From Bowdeniella nasicola (GTDB taxonomy: Bacteria; Actinomycetota; Actinomycetes; Actinomycetales; Actinomycetaceae), in contig NZ_FNQV01000009.1 of the NCBI RefSeq assembly GCF_900107735.1, positions 62,001-126,000 of the forward strand: a DNA stretch of 64,000 nucleotides, in the 5' to 3' direction. This document shows, one piece after another, positions 8,548 to 16,986 of the stretch. The position numbers were made by a program, and so were the translations under genes. The notes under the pieces were generated by a model. That model worked only from the letters and a program-made list of their open reading frames with translations. It did not search any database and was not told the origin of the DNA. Numbering within the stretch: position 1 is the stretch's first letter; each line of letters begins with the position of its first letter.

Positions 8548-8650
8548 CTAGAAACGTCGGGACGCGGACGCCTCCATTGTCTCGCGTACCGCTACGAAAG
8601 CGCGCGCAGGACGACTTTCAAGTCGAAGCACGCGTCCGGTGATACGCCTT

Positions 8651-9115
8651 CTATTGTCCCAAGGCGTTGAGAATGAGGGGGCCAAGCACATTGGCGCCAG
8701 TACCCGCTCCTAAGTTCAAAACTGAATCGCGAAGCGCCACCCACTTTCCACGCATCGGAGAATCGACTTCAAGCTTCTTTATCTCTTCATCAATGCTCTT
8801 GAGGAGCTCCTCGACAGTGGCTTCAGGTGACGGCCAAGCCCCAGCAACTCGCAAGCCTTTCTCAGTCAAACCTCTTACGGTGATCGCGTTCGGTACGTCC
8901 TCGAAACCGTTTGGCCCTTCTTGGATGATCGCCATCTCGTCAGTGTTGATATATACGAGTTTTAGTCGGCACAGTGAGGCAACGACCGTGTCTTCACTTT
9001 GGTCAGCGATTTGTGCAATCAACTCAACATCTGCAGCATTCCCGCCCATTGTCGCCTGCGCGCAAGCGAGGAGGATTGGTAGGTCTATTTCATCCCACGT
9101 ATTAGCGATCTCCAT
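8651..9115 (-). CDS. Unknown small protein with winged-helix-like N-terminus
   Basis: A 154-residue protein I cannot assign. The N-terminal half reads like a small winged-helix fold (ADVELIAQIADQSEDTVVASLCRLKLVYI), followed by a turn and the phrase VRGLTEKGLRVAGAWPSPE. A charged helix (ELLKSIDEEIKKLE) and a short hydrophobic end (GTGANVLGPLILNALG) follow. Such short proteins with this GLTEKGLR-AWPSPE block occur scattered in actinobacteria. I chose ATG 9115 because TAGGTT lies exactly 6 nt before it (leaderless pattern); GTG 9121 is the alternative. G+C content is distinctly lower than in neighbours, hinting at recent acquisition. DNA binding is an inference from predicted fold only. Confidence 0.7.
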   Translation of the reverse strand: MEIANTWDEIDLPILLACAQATMGGNAADVELIAQIADQSEDTVVASLCRLKLVYINTDEMAIIQEGPNGFEDVPNAITVRGLTEKGLRVAGAWPSPEATVEELLKSIDEEIKKLEVDSPMRGKWVALRDSVLNLGAGTGANVLGPLILNALGQ

Positions 9116-9121
9116 AATCAC

Positions 9122-9127
9122 AACCTA
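9122..9127 (-). promoter_or_regulatory. -10 box placed for a leaderless transcript
   Basis: TAGGTT ends 6 nt before ATG 9115. No ribosome-binding site is present. The box would place the first transcribed base at the start codon. Confidence 0.5.
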
Positions 9128-9313
9128 CTCAAACTTACAGACTCGTGTGAGTCACGGCGCGCGAAAAACAGCCGATTAGAACTTGTACCCAATCAAGTGG
9201 AATGCGTGCCGTTACCGAAGCGCGCGCAGCGCGCGAGCCGAGGCCCACACTCCAATCCCGTAGATCGCGTGCGCCCGGAGGCTCCCTACCCGGGCGGCCG
9301 CCGGGTTCGGGGC

Positions 9314-10099
9314 TTATGCTTCGGCGAGCGAAATCGGGTAGAGCTCCATCGATTCGACGCGCAAGCGCACGTCGTCGTTGTTCTTTAAGCGTTCGCTGGC
9401 CTCGGTCAGGCTCGCGCGCAGCTGCTCGGCATCAAGGCCAGGACGCAGGGCGATGACGATCCTAATCTCCGTGGTCTTACCCGGCTCCACGCGCACGCCC
9501 GCCAGGTGCGGGACGCCCGTGAGGGTGCGGGCGATCAGGCCCCCGAGCTCGGGATCGCGCTGTGCGGGAATCCACTCGCGGCCCTGGGCGAGGGCCCACG
9601 CGGCGGGGCGCGGAATGAGGGTGGCGTGCTCGCTACCCGGGTCCAGCAGCATGAGCCCATCGGCTTCGCTCGCGGCCGCGAGGGCGGCGCGCGGCGCCTC
9701 GGTGGGCACGGGCCGCGCGGCGCTGTTCCACTCGCGCATCCGGTCATATGAGGAGAACACGGGCATGGCGTGGCGCCCGTCGGCAAGTTCGACCGAGACG
9801 AGCTTTGCCGATTCGCAGGCGTTGTCGACCTCGTCCTCGTCGTGCTTCATGTTTGCGTGTTCGACGACGCCGCCGTCGGCAGTGCGGCCGGGGTGGGCGT
9901 GCGGGACGACGGGCAGCAGGATGCGCTCGGTTGCCAGGGCCGCGACGACGGCGATCGTCCGCTCCTCGGCGGCAAGGGCCGCCGCTAGTGCGGGCGGGCA
10001 GGAGCCGTCGTCGTTGCTGAACGGGTTGGCGCGCAAGAACTTCTTCGGCGTGGGCGGCGGCGGGGCGGCGACGCCCTCGGGCAGGTGGGCCTCAACCAC
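9314..10099 (-). CDS. SseB-family protein at the end of the his operon
   Basis: A 261-residue protein of the SseB N-terminal domain type, function not known in actinobacteria. Features are an early [18 protein letters not shown] region, the strand pair [11 protein letters not shown], and the characteristic [15 protein letters not shown] segment, followed by [17 protein letters not shown]. The N-terminus is proline-rich ([10 protein letters not shown]). The start overlaps the end of priA by 8 bp, so it is translated with the his genes; SseB-like proteins follow priA in other actinobacteria too. It is not a known histidine enzyme, and the conserved linkage is the main clue to a role. About 190 bp without a gene follow (9116-9313), where I see only a CGCGCGC/GCGCGCG repeat. 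Confidence 0.82.
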   Translation of the reverse strand: MVEAHLPEGVAAPPPPTPKKFLRANPFSNDDGSCPPALAAALAAEERTIAVVAALATERILLPVVPHAHPGRTADGGVVEHANMKHDEDEVDNACESAKLVSVELADGRHAMPVFSSYDRMREWNSAARPVPTEAPRAALAAASEADGLMLLDPGSEHATLIPRPAAWALAQGREWIPAQRDPELGGLIARTLTGVPHLAGVRVEPGKTTEIRIVIALRPGLDAEQLRASLTEASERLKNNDDVRLRVESMELYPISLAEA

Positions 10100-10838
10100 G
10101 GCGGGCCTCGGCTGCGCTCTTGCCCGCGGCGACCTGCAGCGCCTGGGCGAGGGTAAAGTTCCCGGCGTACAGCGCCTTGCCGATGATGGCGCCCTCGACG
10201 CCGGTATCGACCATGCCCGCCAGGGCCTCGACGTCCTCGAGTTCAGCGACGCCGCCGGAGGCGACGACGGGCGCGTCGGTTGCGGCGCAGACCTTGGCGA
10301 GCAGCTCCAGGTTCGGGCCCTTCAGCGTGCCGTCCTTGGTGACGTCGGTGACGACGTAGCGCGCACACCCGGCCTTATTGAGGCGCTCGAGCACCTCGAA
10401 GAGCTCGCCGCCCTCCTCCGTCCAGCCGCGGGCCGCGAGCGTCGTGCCGCGCACGTCGAGCCCGACGGCGATGCGGTCGCCGTGCTCGGCAATGGCGCGC
10501 TCGGTCCACTCGGGGTTTTCCAGCGCGGCGGTCCCCAGGTTCACGCGGCGGCAGCCGGAGGCGAGCGCCCGCTTAAGCGAGGCGTCGTCGCGGATCCCGC
10601 CGGACATCTCGACGTTGACGTCGAGGGCGGCGACGATGCTGGCGAGCAGCTCGGCGTTCGATCCGCGCCCGAAGGCGGCGTCGAGGTCAACCAGGTGGAT
10701 CCAGGTGCCGCCCTGGTCGGCGAAGTCTTGGGCGGCGGCGAGCGGATCGCCGTAGCCGGTTTCGGTGCCGGCCTCGCCCTGCACGAGGCGAACGGCCTGG
10801 CCATCGACGACGTCGACCGCGGGTAGCAGCTCTAACAC
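10092..10838 (-). CDS. priA: Phosphoribosyl isomerase A (HisA / PriA type)
   Basis: A (beta/alpha)8-barrel that isomerises ProFAR in histidine synthesis and, in many actinobacteria lacking trpF, also PRA in tryptophan synthesis. The 248-residue sequence is clearly of PriA type: [19 protein letters not shown] with the catalytic Asp, [55 protein letters not shown] with the second catalytic Asp, and [10 protein letters not shown] with the phosphate-binding [11 protein letters not shown]. It lies 13 bp after hisH inside the his operon, so the histidine reaction is certain to be needed. Whether it keeps the tryptophan reaction depends on trpF elsewhere. In Actinomycetaceae PriA homologues have been reported to specialise after loss of his or trp genes. 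Confidence 0.95.
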   Translation of the reverse strand: MLELLPAVDVVDGQAVRLVQGEAGTETGYGDPLAAAQDFADQGGTWIHLVDLDAAFGRGSNAELLASIVAALDVNVEMSGGIRDDASLKRALASGCRRVNLGTAALENPEWTERAIAEHGDRIAVGLDVRGTTLAARGWTEEGGELFEVLERLNKAGCARYVVTDVTKDGTLKGPNLELLAKVCAATDAPVVASGGVAELEDVEALAGMVDTGVEGAIIGKALYAGNFTLAQALQVAAGKSAAEARRG

Positions 10839-10851
10839 GGGGGTCCTTTCG

Positions 10852-11484
10852 TTACAGGCGCTGCAGCCAGTTGGCGAGCAGCGTCAGCCCGGCCTCGCCG
10901 GACTTTTCGGGGTGGAACTGGGTGGCGACGAGCGGGCCGTTTTCGATTGCAGCAACAAAGCGCTCACCGTAGGTGGTAAAGGAGGTCAGCGGCTTTCTCG
11001 TCTTGGACTCGCCGTACAGCGCGGCCGGGTCCTCGTGCGCGGCATAGGAGTGGACGAAGTAGAAGCGCTCGTCTTCGATGCCCGCGAACAGCTGGGTCTC
11101 GGGGTGCGCGGCAACGGTGGACCACCCCATGTGCGGCACGACGGGTGCCTGCAGCCGGGTGACATCGCCCGGCCATTGGCCAAGGCCGCTCGTGTATTCG
11201 CCGTGCTCGTTTCCGCCGTCGAACATGATCTGCATGCCGACGCAGATCCCGAGGACCGCGCGCCCGCCGGCCAGGCGCCGCTCGATGAGGCGGTCCCCGT
11301 CGACGGCGCGCAGCTGCGCCATGCAGGCGGCATAGGCGCCAACGCCCGGCACGACGAGGCCATCGCACTCGAGCACGGAAGTGAAATCGGCGGTGAGGGT
11401 GACATCGGCGCCGACGCGCTCCAGGGCGCGGCAGGCGCTGCGGACGTTGCCCGAGCCGTAGTCCAGGACGACGACCTTACTCAC
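10852..11484 (-). CDS. hisH: Imidazole glycerol phosphate synthase, glutaminase subunit
   Basis: HisH, a class I glutamine amidotransferase that supplies ammonia to HisF for ring closure to imidazole glycerol phosphate. The 210-residue protein has [12 protein letters not shown] at the start, [13 protein letters not shown], the nucleophile elbow GICVGMQ (Cys near residue 80), PHMGW, and the His-Glu pair in TQFHPEKSG. The start overlaps the preceding unknown gene by 8 bp and priA follows 13 bp later. The partner hisF is not in this window and must lie elsewhere, unlike many operons where it follows hisA. Confidence 0.97.
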   Translation of the reverse strand: MSKVVVLDYGSGNVRSACRALERVGADVTLTADFTSVLECDGLVVPGVGAYAACMAQLRAVDGDRLIERRLAGGRAVLGICVGMQIMFDGGNEHGEYTSGLGQWPGDVTRLQAPVVPHMGWSTVAAHPETQLFAGIEDERFYFVHSYAAHEDPAALYGESKTRKPLTSFTTYGERFVAAIENGPLVATQFHPEKSGEAGLTLLANWLQRL

Positions 11485-12088
11485 TCGCCTCGCCCTTCGG
11501 GCCGCGGCGCAGTCCGCGCATGAACAGACGGGCGGCCTTTAGCCGGGAGAGCTTGGAGGAGTCGTGGACCTCGGGCAGCTCGGCGAGGGTGACCTCGCCC
11601 AGCAAAAGGTTTTCCACGACGTCATCGGCGCTCGCGAGCACGAGCCCGGGCGAGATGTCCTCGCCGGGCTCCCCGTTCGCATAGTTGCGCGCGATCATCT
11701 GGCCCGCCGTGCCCTGCCCACCCTCGGGATCAACGCTCACCTCGACGACGAGCAGCACCGCGCCCATACGGGAGGTCTTGGACAGCGCCCGGGCAGCCTC
11801 ATCGGCGAAGGCGGGCACGGCAACGCCGCTCGTGAGCGCCTCGACGCTCCAGTCCTCTTCGGGTGTGAATTCGGCGGCCGCGACGGCGCCCGTCGATGAG
11901 TCGATGACCTTCAGGTCGAGCCCCGCCATCGCGCAGAGGCCCGCGAGCGCCTGCGCGGAGGCGATCGGCGTCATGATGACGGCGAGCGCGCGGCGTTCAT
12001 CGGCCGCGATGTCCTCTTCGCCGAGCTTGTCGAGCCCCTCGGCGCGCATCATCTGCGCGAAGATGTCGTCGACGTTCTCCTCGCTCAT
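11477..12088 (-). CDS. Unknown protein inside the his operon (between hisB and hisH)
   Basis: A 203-residue protein with no motif I can link to a reaction. It is acidic and mostly alpha/beta in appearance: an N-terminal helical part ([36 protein letters not shown]), a middle region with [17 protein letters not shown], and a basic tail ([19 protein letters not shown]). It overlaps hisB by 4 bp (ATGA) and hisH by 8 bp, so it is translationally coupled to both. A protein of this kind sits at the same place in other actinobacterial his operons, which suggests a linked but undescribed role. It is too short and lacks catalytic motifs for any missing his enzyme (HisF, HisG, HisIE). Confidence 0.8.
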   Translation of the reverse strand: MSEENVDDIFAQMMRAEGLDKLGEEDIAADERRALAVIMTPIASAQALAGLCAMAGLDLKVIDSSTGAVAAAEFTPEEDWSVEALTSGVAVPAFADEAARALSKTSRMGAVLLVVEVSVDPEGGQGTAGQMIARNYANGEPGEDISPGLVLASADDVVENLLLGEVTLAELPEVHDSSKLSRLKAARLFMRGLRRGPKGEASE

Positions 12089-12711
12089 AGCGCGCCCTTC
12101 GTTGAGGGGATCGCGTCCGTGCGCGGGTCCTTCTCGCAGGCGAAACGCAGCGCTCGGGCGAGCGCCTTGAACTGGGCCTCGACGATGTGGTGCGGATCCC
12201 GGCCCGCGAGCAGCCGCAGGTGGATGCAGATCTCGGCGTGCAGCGCGATCGATTCGACGACGTGGCGCATGAGCGCGCCCGTGAAGTGCCCGCCGATGAG
12301 GTGATACTGCTGTCCCTCGGGTTCGCCCTCGTGCACGACGTAGGGCCGCCCGGCGAGATCCACGACGGCGAGCGCGAGCGCCTCATCCAGCGGCACGGTC
12401 GCGTCGGCAAAGCGCCTAATGCCGCGCTTATCGCCGAGGGCCTCCTTCAGCGCCAGGCCGAAGCAGATCGCCGTGTCCTCCACCGTGTGGTGGGCGTCGA
12501 TGTGGGTATCGCCCGTCGCGGCGATCGTGAGGTCGATCAGCGAGTGCTTGGCGAGCGAGGTGAGCATGTGGTCGTAAAACGGCACGCCCGTGGAGATATC
12601 GGAGACGCCCGTGCCGTCGAGGTTGAGGCTGAGCGTGATCTGGGATTCGCTCGTCGAGCGCGCGATGCGCGCGGTGCGATCCTTGGTCTTCGTCTTGCTA
12701 TAGCGCGCCAC
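12085..12711 (-). CDS. hisB: Imidazoleglycerol-phosphate dehydratase
   Basis: HisB removes water from imidazole glycerol phosphate to give imidazole acetol phosphate, using two Mn2+ ions. The 208-residue chain is the single-domain form, as in actinobacteria (no phosphatase fusion). Metal ligands are in [12 protein letters not shown] and in [17 protein letters not shown]; other family stretches are [15 protein letters not shown] and [13 protein letters not shown]. Its start overlaps the hisC end by 14 bp and its end overlaps the unknown gene by 4 bp. The N-terminus is rather basic ([15 protein letters not shown]), consistent with normal homologues. Confidence 0.97.
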   Translation of the reverse strand: MARYSKTKTKDRTARIARSTSESQITLSLNLDGTGVSDISTGVPFYDHMLTSLAKHSLIDLTIAATGDTHIDAHHTVEDTAICFGLALKEALGDKRGIRRFADATVPLDEALALAVVDLAGRPYVVHEGEPEGQQYHLIGGHFTGALMRHVVESIALHAEICIHLRLLAGRDPHHIVEAQFKALARALRFACEKDPRTDAIPSTKGAL

Positions 12712-13810
12712 CGGTAACCTCCATGAGCGAGCGGTAAAACAGGTCCATCTCGTCGTCGGTGCCGATGCTCACGCGCACGAACCCCTCGGGTCCGACCTCG
12801 CGGATCAGCACTCCCTTATCCAGCAATTGTGCCCACACCGCGTGCGAATCGGGAAACCGTCCAAACAGCAGGAAGTTGGCATCGGAGTCGACGACCTCAA
12901 AGCCGCGTGCCTCGAGCCACGCGGCGGCCTCATCGCGCAGCTGCCGCAGGTGCGCGATCTGGGCCATGAGTTCCTCGCGGTGGGACAGCGCCGCAATCGC
13001 GGCGGCCTGCGTGATCGCCGAGAGGTGATAGGGCAGCCGCACGACGCGCAGCGCGTCGACGATCTCGGGGGTTGCCGCGAGGTAGCCGAGCCGCAGCCCC
13101 GCCATCCCGAAGGCCTTCGACATCGTGCGCGTCACGACGATGTTCGGCGCCTGCGAGAGCAAGGTGAGTGCGGAATCAACGCCCGCGCGCCGGAATTCGG
13201 CGTAGGCCTCATCGACGACGAGAAGCGTGTCCGAACCGTTCGGCCCGACGCCGCGCACCCGCGTCGCGAGATCGAGCAGGTCGGCAAGCGGGGTGGCCGT
13301 GCCCGTCGGGTTATTGGGCGAGGCGATGAGGATGAGCGAAGCGTTGGTACGCGCGGCCGCGATCGCGAGGGCCTCGACGTCGATCGAGAAGTCCGCGCGG
13401 CGGGCCACCAGCTGGTAGCCGGTGAAGGTATCGCGCGCGTACTCGGGATACATCGAATAGGTCGGATTGCTCGAGAGCACGACGCGCCCCGGCCCGCCAA
13501 AGGCCTGCATGAGGTGGAGCATGACCTCGTTCGAGCCGTTAGCCGCCCAGATCTGCTCCGGGGCCAGCCTGACCCCCGATTCCGCCGCGAGGTAGTCCGC
13601 GAGCGCCTCCCGCAGCGCCGGAAAATCGCGCTCGGGATAGCGATTAGCGTCCTTGGCCGCCGCAAAGACGCACTGCGCGATCGATTGCGCAACCTCGTCG
13701 GAGGGGCGGTAGGGGTTTTCGTTGACGTTTAGGCGGGCCGTCACCCGAAGCTCGGGGGCGCCATACGGCGAGCTGCCAACGAGGTCATCGCGAAGCGGAA
13801 TGGAGGTCAT
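12698..13810 (-). CDS. hisC: Histidinol-phosphate aminotransferase
   Basis: HisC transfers an amino group from glutamate to imidazole acetol phosphate, with PLP as cofactor. The fold-type I sequence shows [11 protein letters not shown] near the start, [38 protein letters not shown] with the PLP-ring Asp, and [16 protein letters not shown] with the Schiff-base lysine. The open frame reaches back to 13867, but that would read into the acetyltransferase gene ending at 13821. The ATG at 13810 gives a normal 370 residues. It sits 10 bp after the acetyltransferase and overlaps hisB. PLP aminotransferases of this type may also act on aromatic substrates. Confidence 0.96.
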   Translation of the reverse strand: MTSIPLRDDLVGSSPYGAPELRVTARLNVNENPYRPSDEVAQSIAQCVFAAAKDANRYPERDFPALREALADYLAAESGVRLAPEQIWAANGSNEVMLHLMQAFGGPGRVVLSSNPTYSMYPEYARDTFTGYQLVARRADFSIDVEALAIAAARTNASLILIASPNNPTGTATPLADLLDLATRVRGVGPNGSDTLLVVDEAYAEFRRAGVDSALTLLSQAPNIVVTRTMSKAFGMAGLRLGYLAATPEIVDALRVVRLPYHLSAITQAAAIAALSHREELMAQIAHLRQLRDEAAAWLEARGFEVVDSDANFLLFGRFPDSHAVWAQLLDKGVLIREVGPEGFVRVSIGTDDEMDLFYRSLMEVTGGAL

Positions 13811-13820
13811 CGGGGCTTTC

Positions 13821-14258
13821 TTAGTCGACGGCGGAATAGCGGTACACGTTGGTCTCGCGCGCGGCAAACCCGCAGCGCTGGTAGAGCCGGTTGGCGGCCT
13901 CGCGGCTCGGGCGGGAGGTCAGGTCGATGCTGCGCGCGCCGAGCTTTTCGGCGTAGCTCGTGGCGGCCTCGACGAGCTGCTGGCCGGCCCCCTGGCCGCG
14001 GGCATCCTCGTGGACGACGACGTCCTCGATCCAGGCGCGCAGGCCCGTCGGGATCCGGAAGGTGGCGAGCGTGAGCATGCCGAGGAGCGCCTCGGTTGCC
14101 GGATCGCGGTAGACGAACAGGTAGACGCCCTCCTGGTGGACGACGGCCTCAACGTCCTCGAGCGTCAGCTCCCCCGTCGAGCTCGACAGCTGCGGGATGA
14201 GGAGGTTTACGGCCTCGAGGAGTTCGGGTGAGACAACCTCGATCAGTTCAACGCCCAT
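13821..14258 (-). CDS. GNAT-family N-acetyltransferase in the his operon
   Basis: A 145-residue GNAT acetyltransferase that would transfer acetyl from acetyl-CoA to an unknown amine. The acetyl-CoA loop is DVVVHEDARGQGAGQQLV (the R/Q-x-x-G-x-A/G motif), preceded by the strand RAWIEDVVV and followed by LTSRPSREAANRLYQRCGFA, the usual C-terminal helix and strand. It lies 67 bp after hisD and 10 bp before hisC, so it is probably cotranscribed with them. Nothing in the sequence tells its substrate, and no known histidine step needs an acetyltransferase. Confidence 0.85.
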   Translation of the reverse strand: MGVELIEVVSPELLEAVNLLIPQLSSSTGELTLEDVEAVVHQEGVYLFVYRDPATEALLGMLTLATFRIPTGLRAWIEDVVVHEDARGQGAGQQLVEAATSYAEKLGARSIDLTSRPSREAANRLYQRCGFAARETNVYRYSAVD

Positions 14259-14325
14259 GATGAGCCCCTTCCAGTGAGAAACAATGCCCCTCTATTATGT
14301 CGGAGCGATGCCAGCTGGCGGCGAG

Positions 14326-15642
14326 CTATGCCTCGCGAACCTCGGCGGCAAACGCGTGCGCGGGCAGGTCCTCGGCGCGTGCGAGGGTCACGAGCGGCTC
14401 CGTGATGGCGGCGAGCGCCTCCTGGCTGTACGTCACCTGCTGCACGGGCCGGATATAGGCCATGACGCTCAGCCCCGCGGCGTGCCGGGCCGTGCCGCCC
14501 GTGGGCAGGACGTGATTGGAGCCGGCGACGTAGTCGCCCGCGGGCACCGGCGTGTAGGGCCCGACGAAGATCGCGCCCGCATTGCGGATTCGCGCCGCGA
14601 CGCCTTCGGCGTCCTCGGTCTGGATCTCCAGGTGTTCGGCGGCGTAGGTATTGGCGACGGTGATCGCGTCCTCGATGCTCGCGACGAGCACCGTTGCGCT
14701 CTGCGGGCCCGAAAGAGCCGTGCGCACCCGCTCGCGGTGGCGGGTCGCCGCGACCTGGGCGGCCAGCTCCGCATCGACGCGATCGGCGAACTCGGCCGAA
14801 TCCGTGATGAGCACGGACGCCGCCGCCGGGTCGTGCTCGGCCTGGGACAGCAGGTCGGCCGCGACGAACGCCGGATTGGCGGCGCTATCGGCGATCACCG
14901 CAATCTCGGTCGTGCCGGCCTCGGCATCGATCCCGCAGCGCGAGGCAACCGCACGCTTGGCGGCCGCGACGTAAATATTGCCCGGGCCGGTCACCACGTC
15001 CACGCTCTCGCACAGCGCCGAGCCGTCGGCGTTCTTCACGCCATAGGCAAACATCGCGATAGCGCCCGCTCCCCCAACGGCGTAGACCTGGTCAACGCCC
15101 AGCAGGTAGCACGCGGCGAGCACGCTCGGGTGCGGCAGCCCACCGAACTCTTTTTGCGCCGGGCTCGCGAGCGCAATGTCCGCCACGCCCGCGACCTGCG
15201 CCGCAACGGCATTCATGACGACGGAGCTCGGGTAGACGGCGAGCCCGCCGGGCGCATATAGCCCGACGCGTCGCACCGGAATCCAGCGCTGGCGGATCGT
15301 GCCGCCGGGCACGATCTCGGTTGTCACCTCACGCGGCAGCTGCGCCGAGTGCCCCGCCCGCGCGTGCTCGATCGCGACTTTCAGCGCCGCCGTCAGCTCC
15401 GGGTCGAGCTCGTCCGCCGCCCGCTTCAACTCCGCAGCCGGCACCCGCAGGTGTTCGGGCCGTACCCCGTCAAAGCGCTCGGCCTGCTCGATCAGCGCCG
15501 CCGCCCCGCGATGTCGCACATCGTCGATGACGCCCTGTACCTGAGCCAGGGCCTCACTCACGTCGAGCGCCGCGCGCGGCAGCAGCTCCTCGATGTCGCA
15601 CGTCGCGAGGTCAGTAGTCCGCAAATCGATCCGGTTGAGCAT
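14326..15642 (-). CDS. hisD: Histidinol dehydrogenase
   Basis: HisD makes the last two oxidations, histidinol to histidine, with NAD+ and Zn2+. The 438-residue protein contains the family signature region around [32 protein letters not shown], with the Gln and His Zn ligands, plus [17 protein letters not shown] and [13 protein letters not shown] of the NAD site. The C-terminal ligand is in [10 protein letters not shown]. It is the first gene of the his operon. A TATCCT box ends 6 nt before its ATG and there is no ribosome-binding site, so the operon's mRNA probably starts at the ATG. The gene diverges from the macro-domain gene with 77 bp between them. Confidence 0.97.
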   Translation of the reverse strand: MLNRIDLRTTDLATCDIEELLPRAALDVSEALAQVQGVIDDVRHRGAAALIEQAERFDGVRPEHLRVPAAELKRAADELDPELTAALKVAIEHARAGHSAQLPREVTTEIVPGGTIRQRWIPVRRVGLYAPGGLAVYPSSVVMNAVAAQVAGVADIALASPAQKEFGGLPHPSVLAACYLLGVDQVYAVGGAGAIAMFAYGVKNADGSALCESVDVVTGPGNIYVAAAKRAVASRCGIDAEAGTTEIAVIADSAANPAFVAADLLSQAEHDPAAASVLITDSAEFADRVDAELAAQVAATRHRERVRTALSGPQSATVLVASIEDAITVANTYAAEHLEIQTEDAEGVAARIRNAGAIFVGPYTPVPAGDYVAGSNHVLPTGGTARHAAGLSVMAYIRPVQQVTYSQEALAAITEPLVTLARAEDLPAHAFAAEVREA

Positions 15643-15648
15643 GATGCC

Positions 15649-15654
15649 AGGATA
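15649..15654 (-). promoter_or_regulatory. -10 box of hisD (leaderless arrangement)
   Basis: TATCCT ends exactly 6 nt before the hisD ATG (15642). No ribosome-binding site precedes the ATG. Confidence 0.6.
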
Positions 15655-15707
15655 GTTGAGCGCGGGCGCCAGAACCCGGGCCGTCCAGCGAAAACTGGGA
15701 CTCCTAC

Positions 15708-15713
15708 TACGAT
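15708..15713 (+). promoter_or_regulatory. -10 box of the macro-domain gene (leaderless arrangement)
   Basis: TACGAT ends exactly 6 nt before ATG 15720. The same TACGAT-N6-start layout recurs at 59033. Confidence 0.6.
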
Positions 15714-15719
15714 CGAGTC

Positions 15720-16238
15720 ATGAAGATCACAGCTGTCACTGGCGACATCACCGAGGCCCGCGTCGACGCAATCGTGAACGCCGCGAACTCCTCGCTCATG
15801 GGAGGCGGCGGCGTCGACGGCGCGATCCATGCCGCCGCCGGCCCGCAGCTCCTTGGCGCCTGCACCGAAGTGCGCAGAACCCAGTACCCCGACGGCCTGC
15901 CCGTGGGCGAAGCCGTCTCGACGCCGGGATTCGATCTGCCAGCCTCGTGGGTGATTCACACCGTTGGGCCGAACCGCCACCGCGGCGAGTCCGACCCGCA
16001 GCTGCTCGCAAACTGCCTGCACTCTTCCCTCGAGGTAGCGCGCCTGCTGGAAGTCGAGTCCATCGCGTTTCCCGCGATCTCGGCCGGGGCCTACGGCTGG
16101 GATATGGATGAGGTCGCCGAGGTGCTGGTTGGCGCGGCGCGGCAGGAAGCTGACAAGCCAAAGAATGACGGCATCGCCGAGCTCCGCTTCGTGTTGTTCA
16201 GCGAGTCGATCGCGCTCGCTTTTCAAAATCTCATCTAA
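15720..16238 (+). CDS. Macro-domain O-acetyl-ADP-ribose / ADP-ribosyl hydrolase
   Basis: A stand-alone macro domain of 172 residues in the MacroD/YmdB class, which hydrolyses O-acetyl-ADP-ribose and can remove mono-ADP-ribose from proteins. The ADP-ribose site is visible as GDITEARVDAIVNAANSSL, then the GGGGVDGAIHAAAG loop with the catalytic Asn-Asp pair, then WVIHTVGP and AFPAISAGAYGWDMDE of the distal-ribose loop. It starts at ATG 15720, next to a TACGAT box. It diverges from hisD and converges on the gene at 16235, overlapping it by 4 bp. No ADP-ribosyltransferase or sirtuin gene is adjacent, so a toxin-antitoxin role is not supported. Confidence 0.92.
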   Translation: MKITAVTGDITEARVDAIVNAANSSLMGGGGVDGAIHAAAGPQLLGACTEVRRTQYPDGLPVGEAVSTPGFDLPASWVIHTVGPNRHRGESDPQLLANCLHSSLEVARLLEVESIAFPAISAGAYGWDMDEVAEVLVGAARQEADKPKNDGIAELRFVLFSESIALAFQNLI

Positions 16239-16858
16239 TTAGGCGGATAGAATGCAGCTCCAGGCATTCCGCCAACCAAATCGTTGTCATCAAAGATGAC
16301 CAACTGTATATCTAGAACATCCTTATCTTCCCCACCAATACTCACATCCCTGTTAGCAATGCGGATAAGGGCAGCAAATGCCTCTCGCACTTTAGGAATG
16401 ACATCGCTGGGAACAGAAACTGTGCCTCTGCCTGAAAACGGCCTCACTAGATTTTTCCAGTTCAGGTACCCCTCAATGAAGTCCTGAGAACCCCAGAAAG
16501 CGATGAGTGTACGAATCACTTGTTCGGGGTAGGGAGAATGCGTTTCGACAGGCGACGAGCCCGACCGTCCCGTAAAGGAAAAACTCAAGTGTGTGAGAAC
16601 TTGACTGTAAACTTCAGCTCTCCTCTGCAAGACGAGCGTTTCTCGCTCGCGTTCCTTCCGGGTAACTTCTTCCTCTATTTCCGTTCGTCTGCGCGCTGAA
16701 ACAGTCTCGTTGATTGATAGCGCGACTATAGCGGCCAGTGCTGAAGCAGCTAGGGAAGAGACCTCTGCAAACTCCAAAGATCCAACTAGCCATAGAATGG
16801 CCACAGTGACCACTAGCAAGGCGAGCAGAATTCTAGGCCATCCAAACTTTGTGAACAA
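16235..16858 (-). CDS. Unknown membrane-anchored protein, low G+C
   Basis: A 207-residue protein of unknown function. Two hydrophobic segments lie at about residues 9-26 (ILLALLVVTVAILWLVG) and 32-48, then a charged helix (RRRTEIEEEVTRKERERE) likely to form a coiled coil. The soluble C-terminal domain (~80-207) has RRAEVYSQVLTHL and VIRTLIAFWGSQDFIEGYL. It appears to start at TTG 16858; no ATG fits. Its G+C content is around 45%, far below the ~65% of neighbours, with AT-rich flanks. That and the lack of an operon suggest recent transfer. Membrane-plus-soluble proteins of this build are sometimes found in defence islands, but nothing else here supports that. Confidence 0.72.
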   Translation of the reverse strand: MFTKFGWPRILLALLVVTVAILWLVGSLEFAEVSSLAASALAAIVALSINETVSARRRTEIEEEVTRKERERETLVLQRRAEVYSQVLTHLSFSFTGRSGSSPVETHSPYPEQVIRTLIAFWGSQDFIEGYLNWKNLVRPFSGRGTVSVPSDVIPKVREAFAALIRIANRDVSIGGEDKDVLDIQLVIFDDNDLVGGMPGAAFYPPN

Positions 16859-16986
16859 GCTCTACATGTTCCCTCATATTTTGCGAATACTCTGTAAGTA
16901 GTCTCTCTTCGCTTACCGCTATCTGCCAATCGAAAGCTTGAGGCAAACGTGCGTCCTAACGGAGAATACTGGGGCGCACACGATTC

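Noticed and set aside
15720-16858. A DarT-DarG-like toxin-antitoxin pair (macro domain plus neighbour)
   Set aside because: The neighbour is a membrane protein without ADP-ribosyltransferase motifs and is convergent, not in the same operon. The macro domain is the common stand-alone type.
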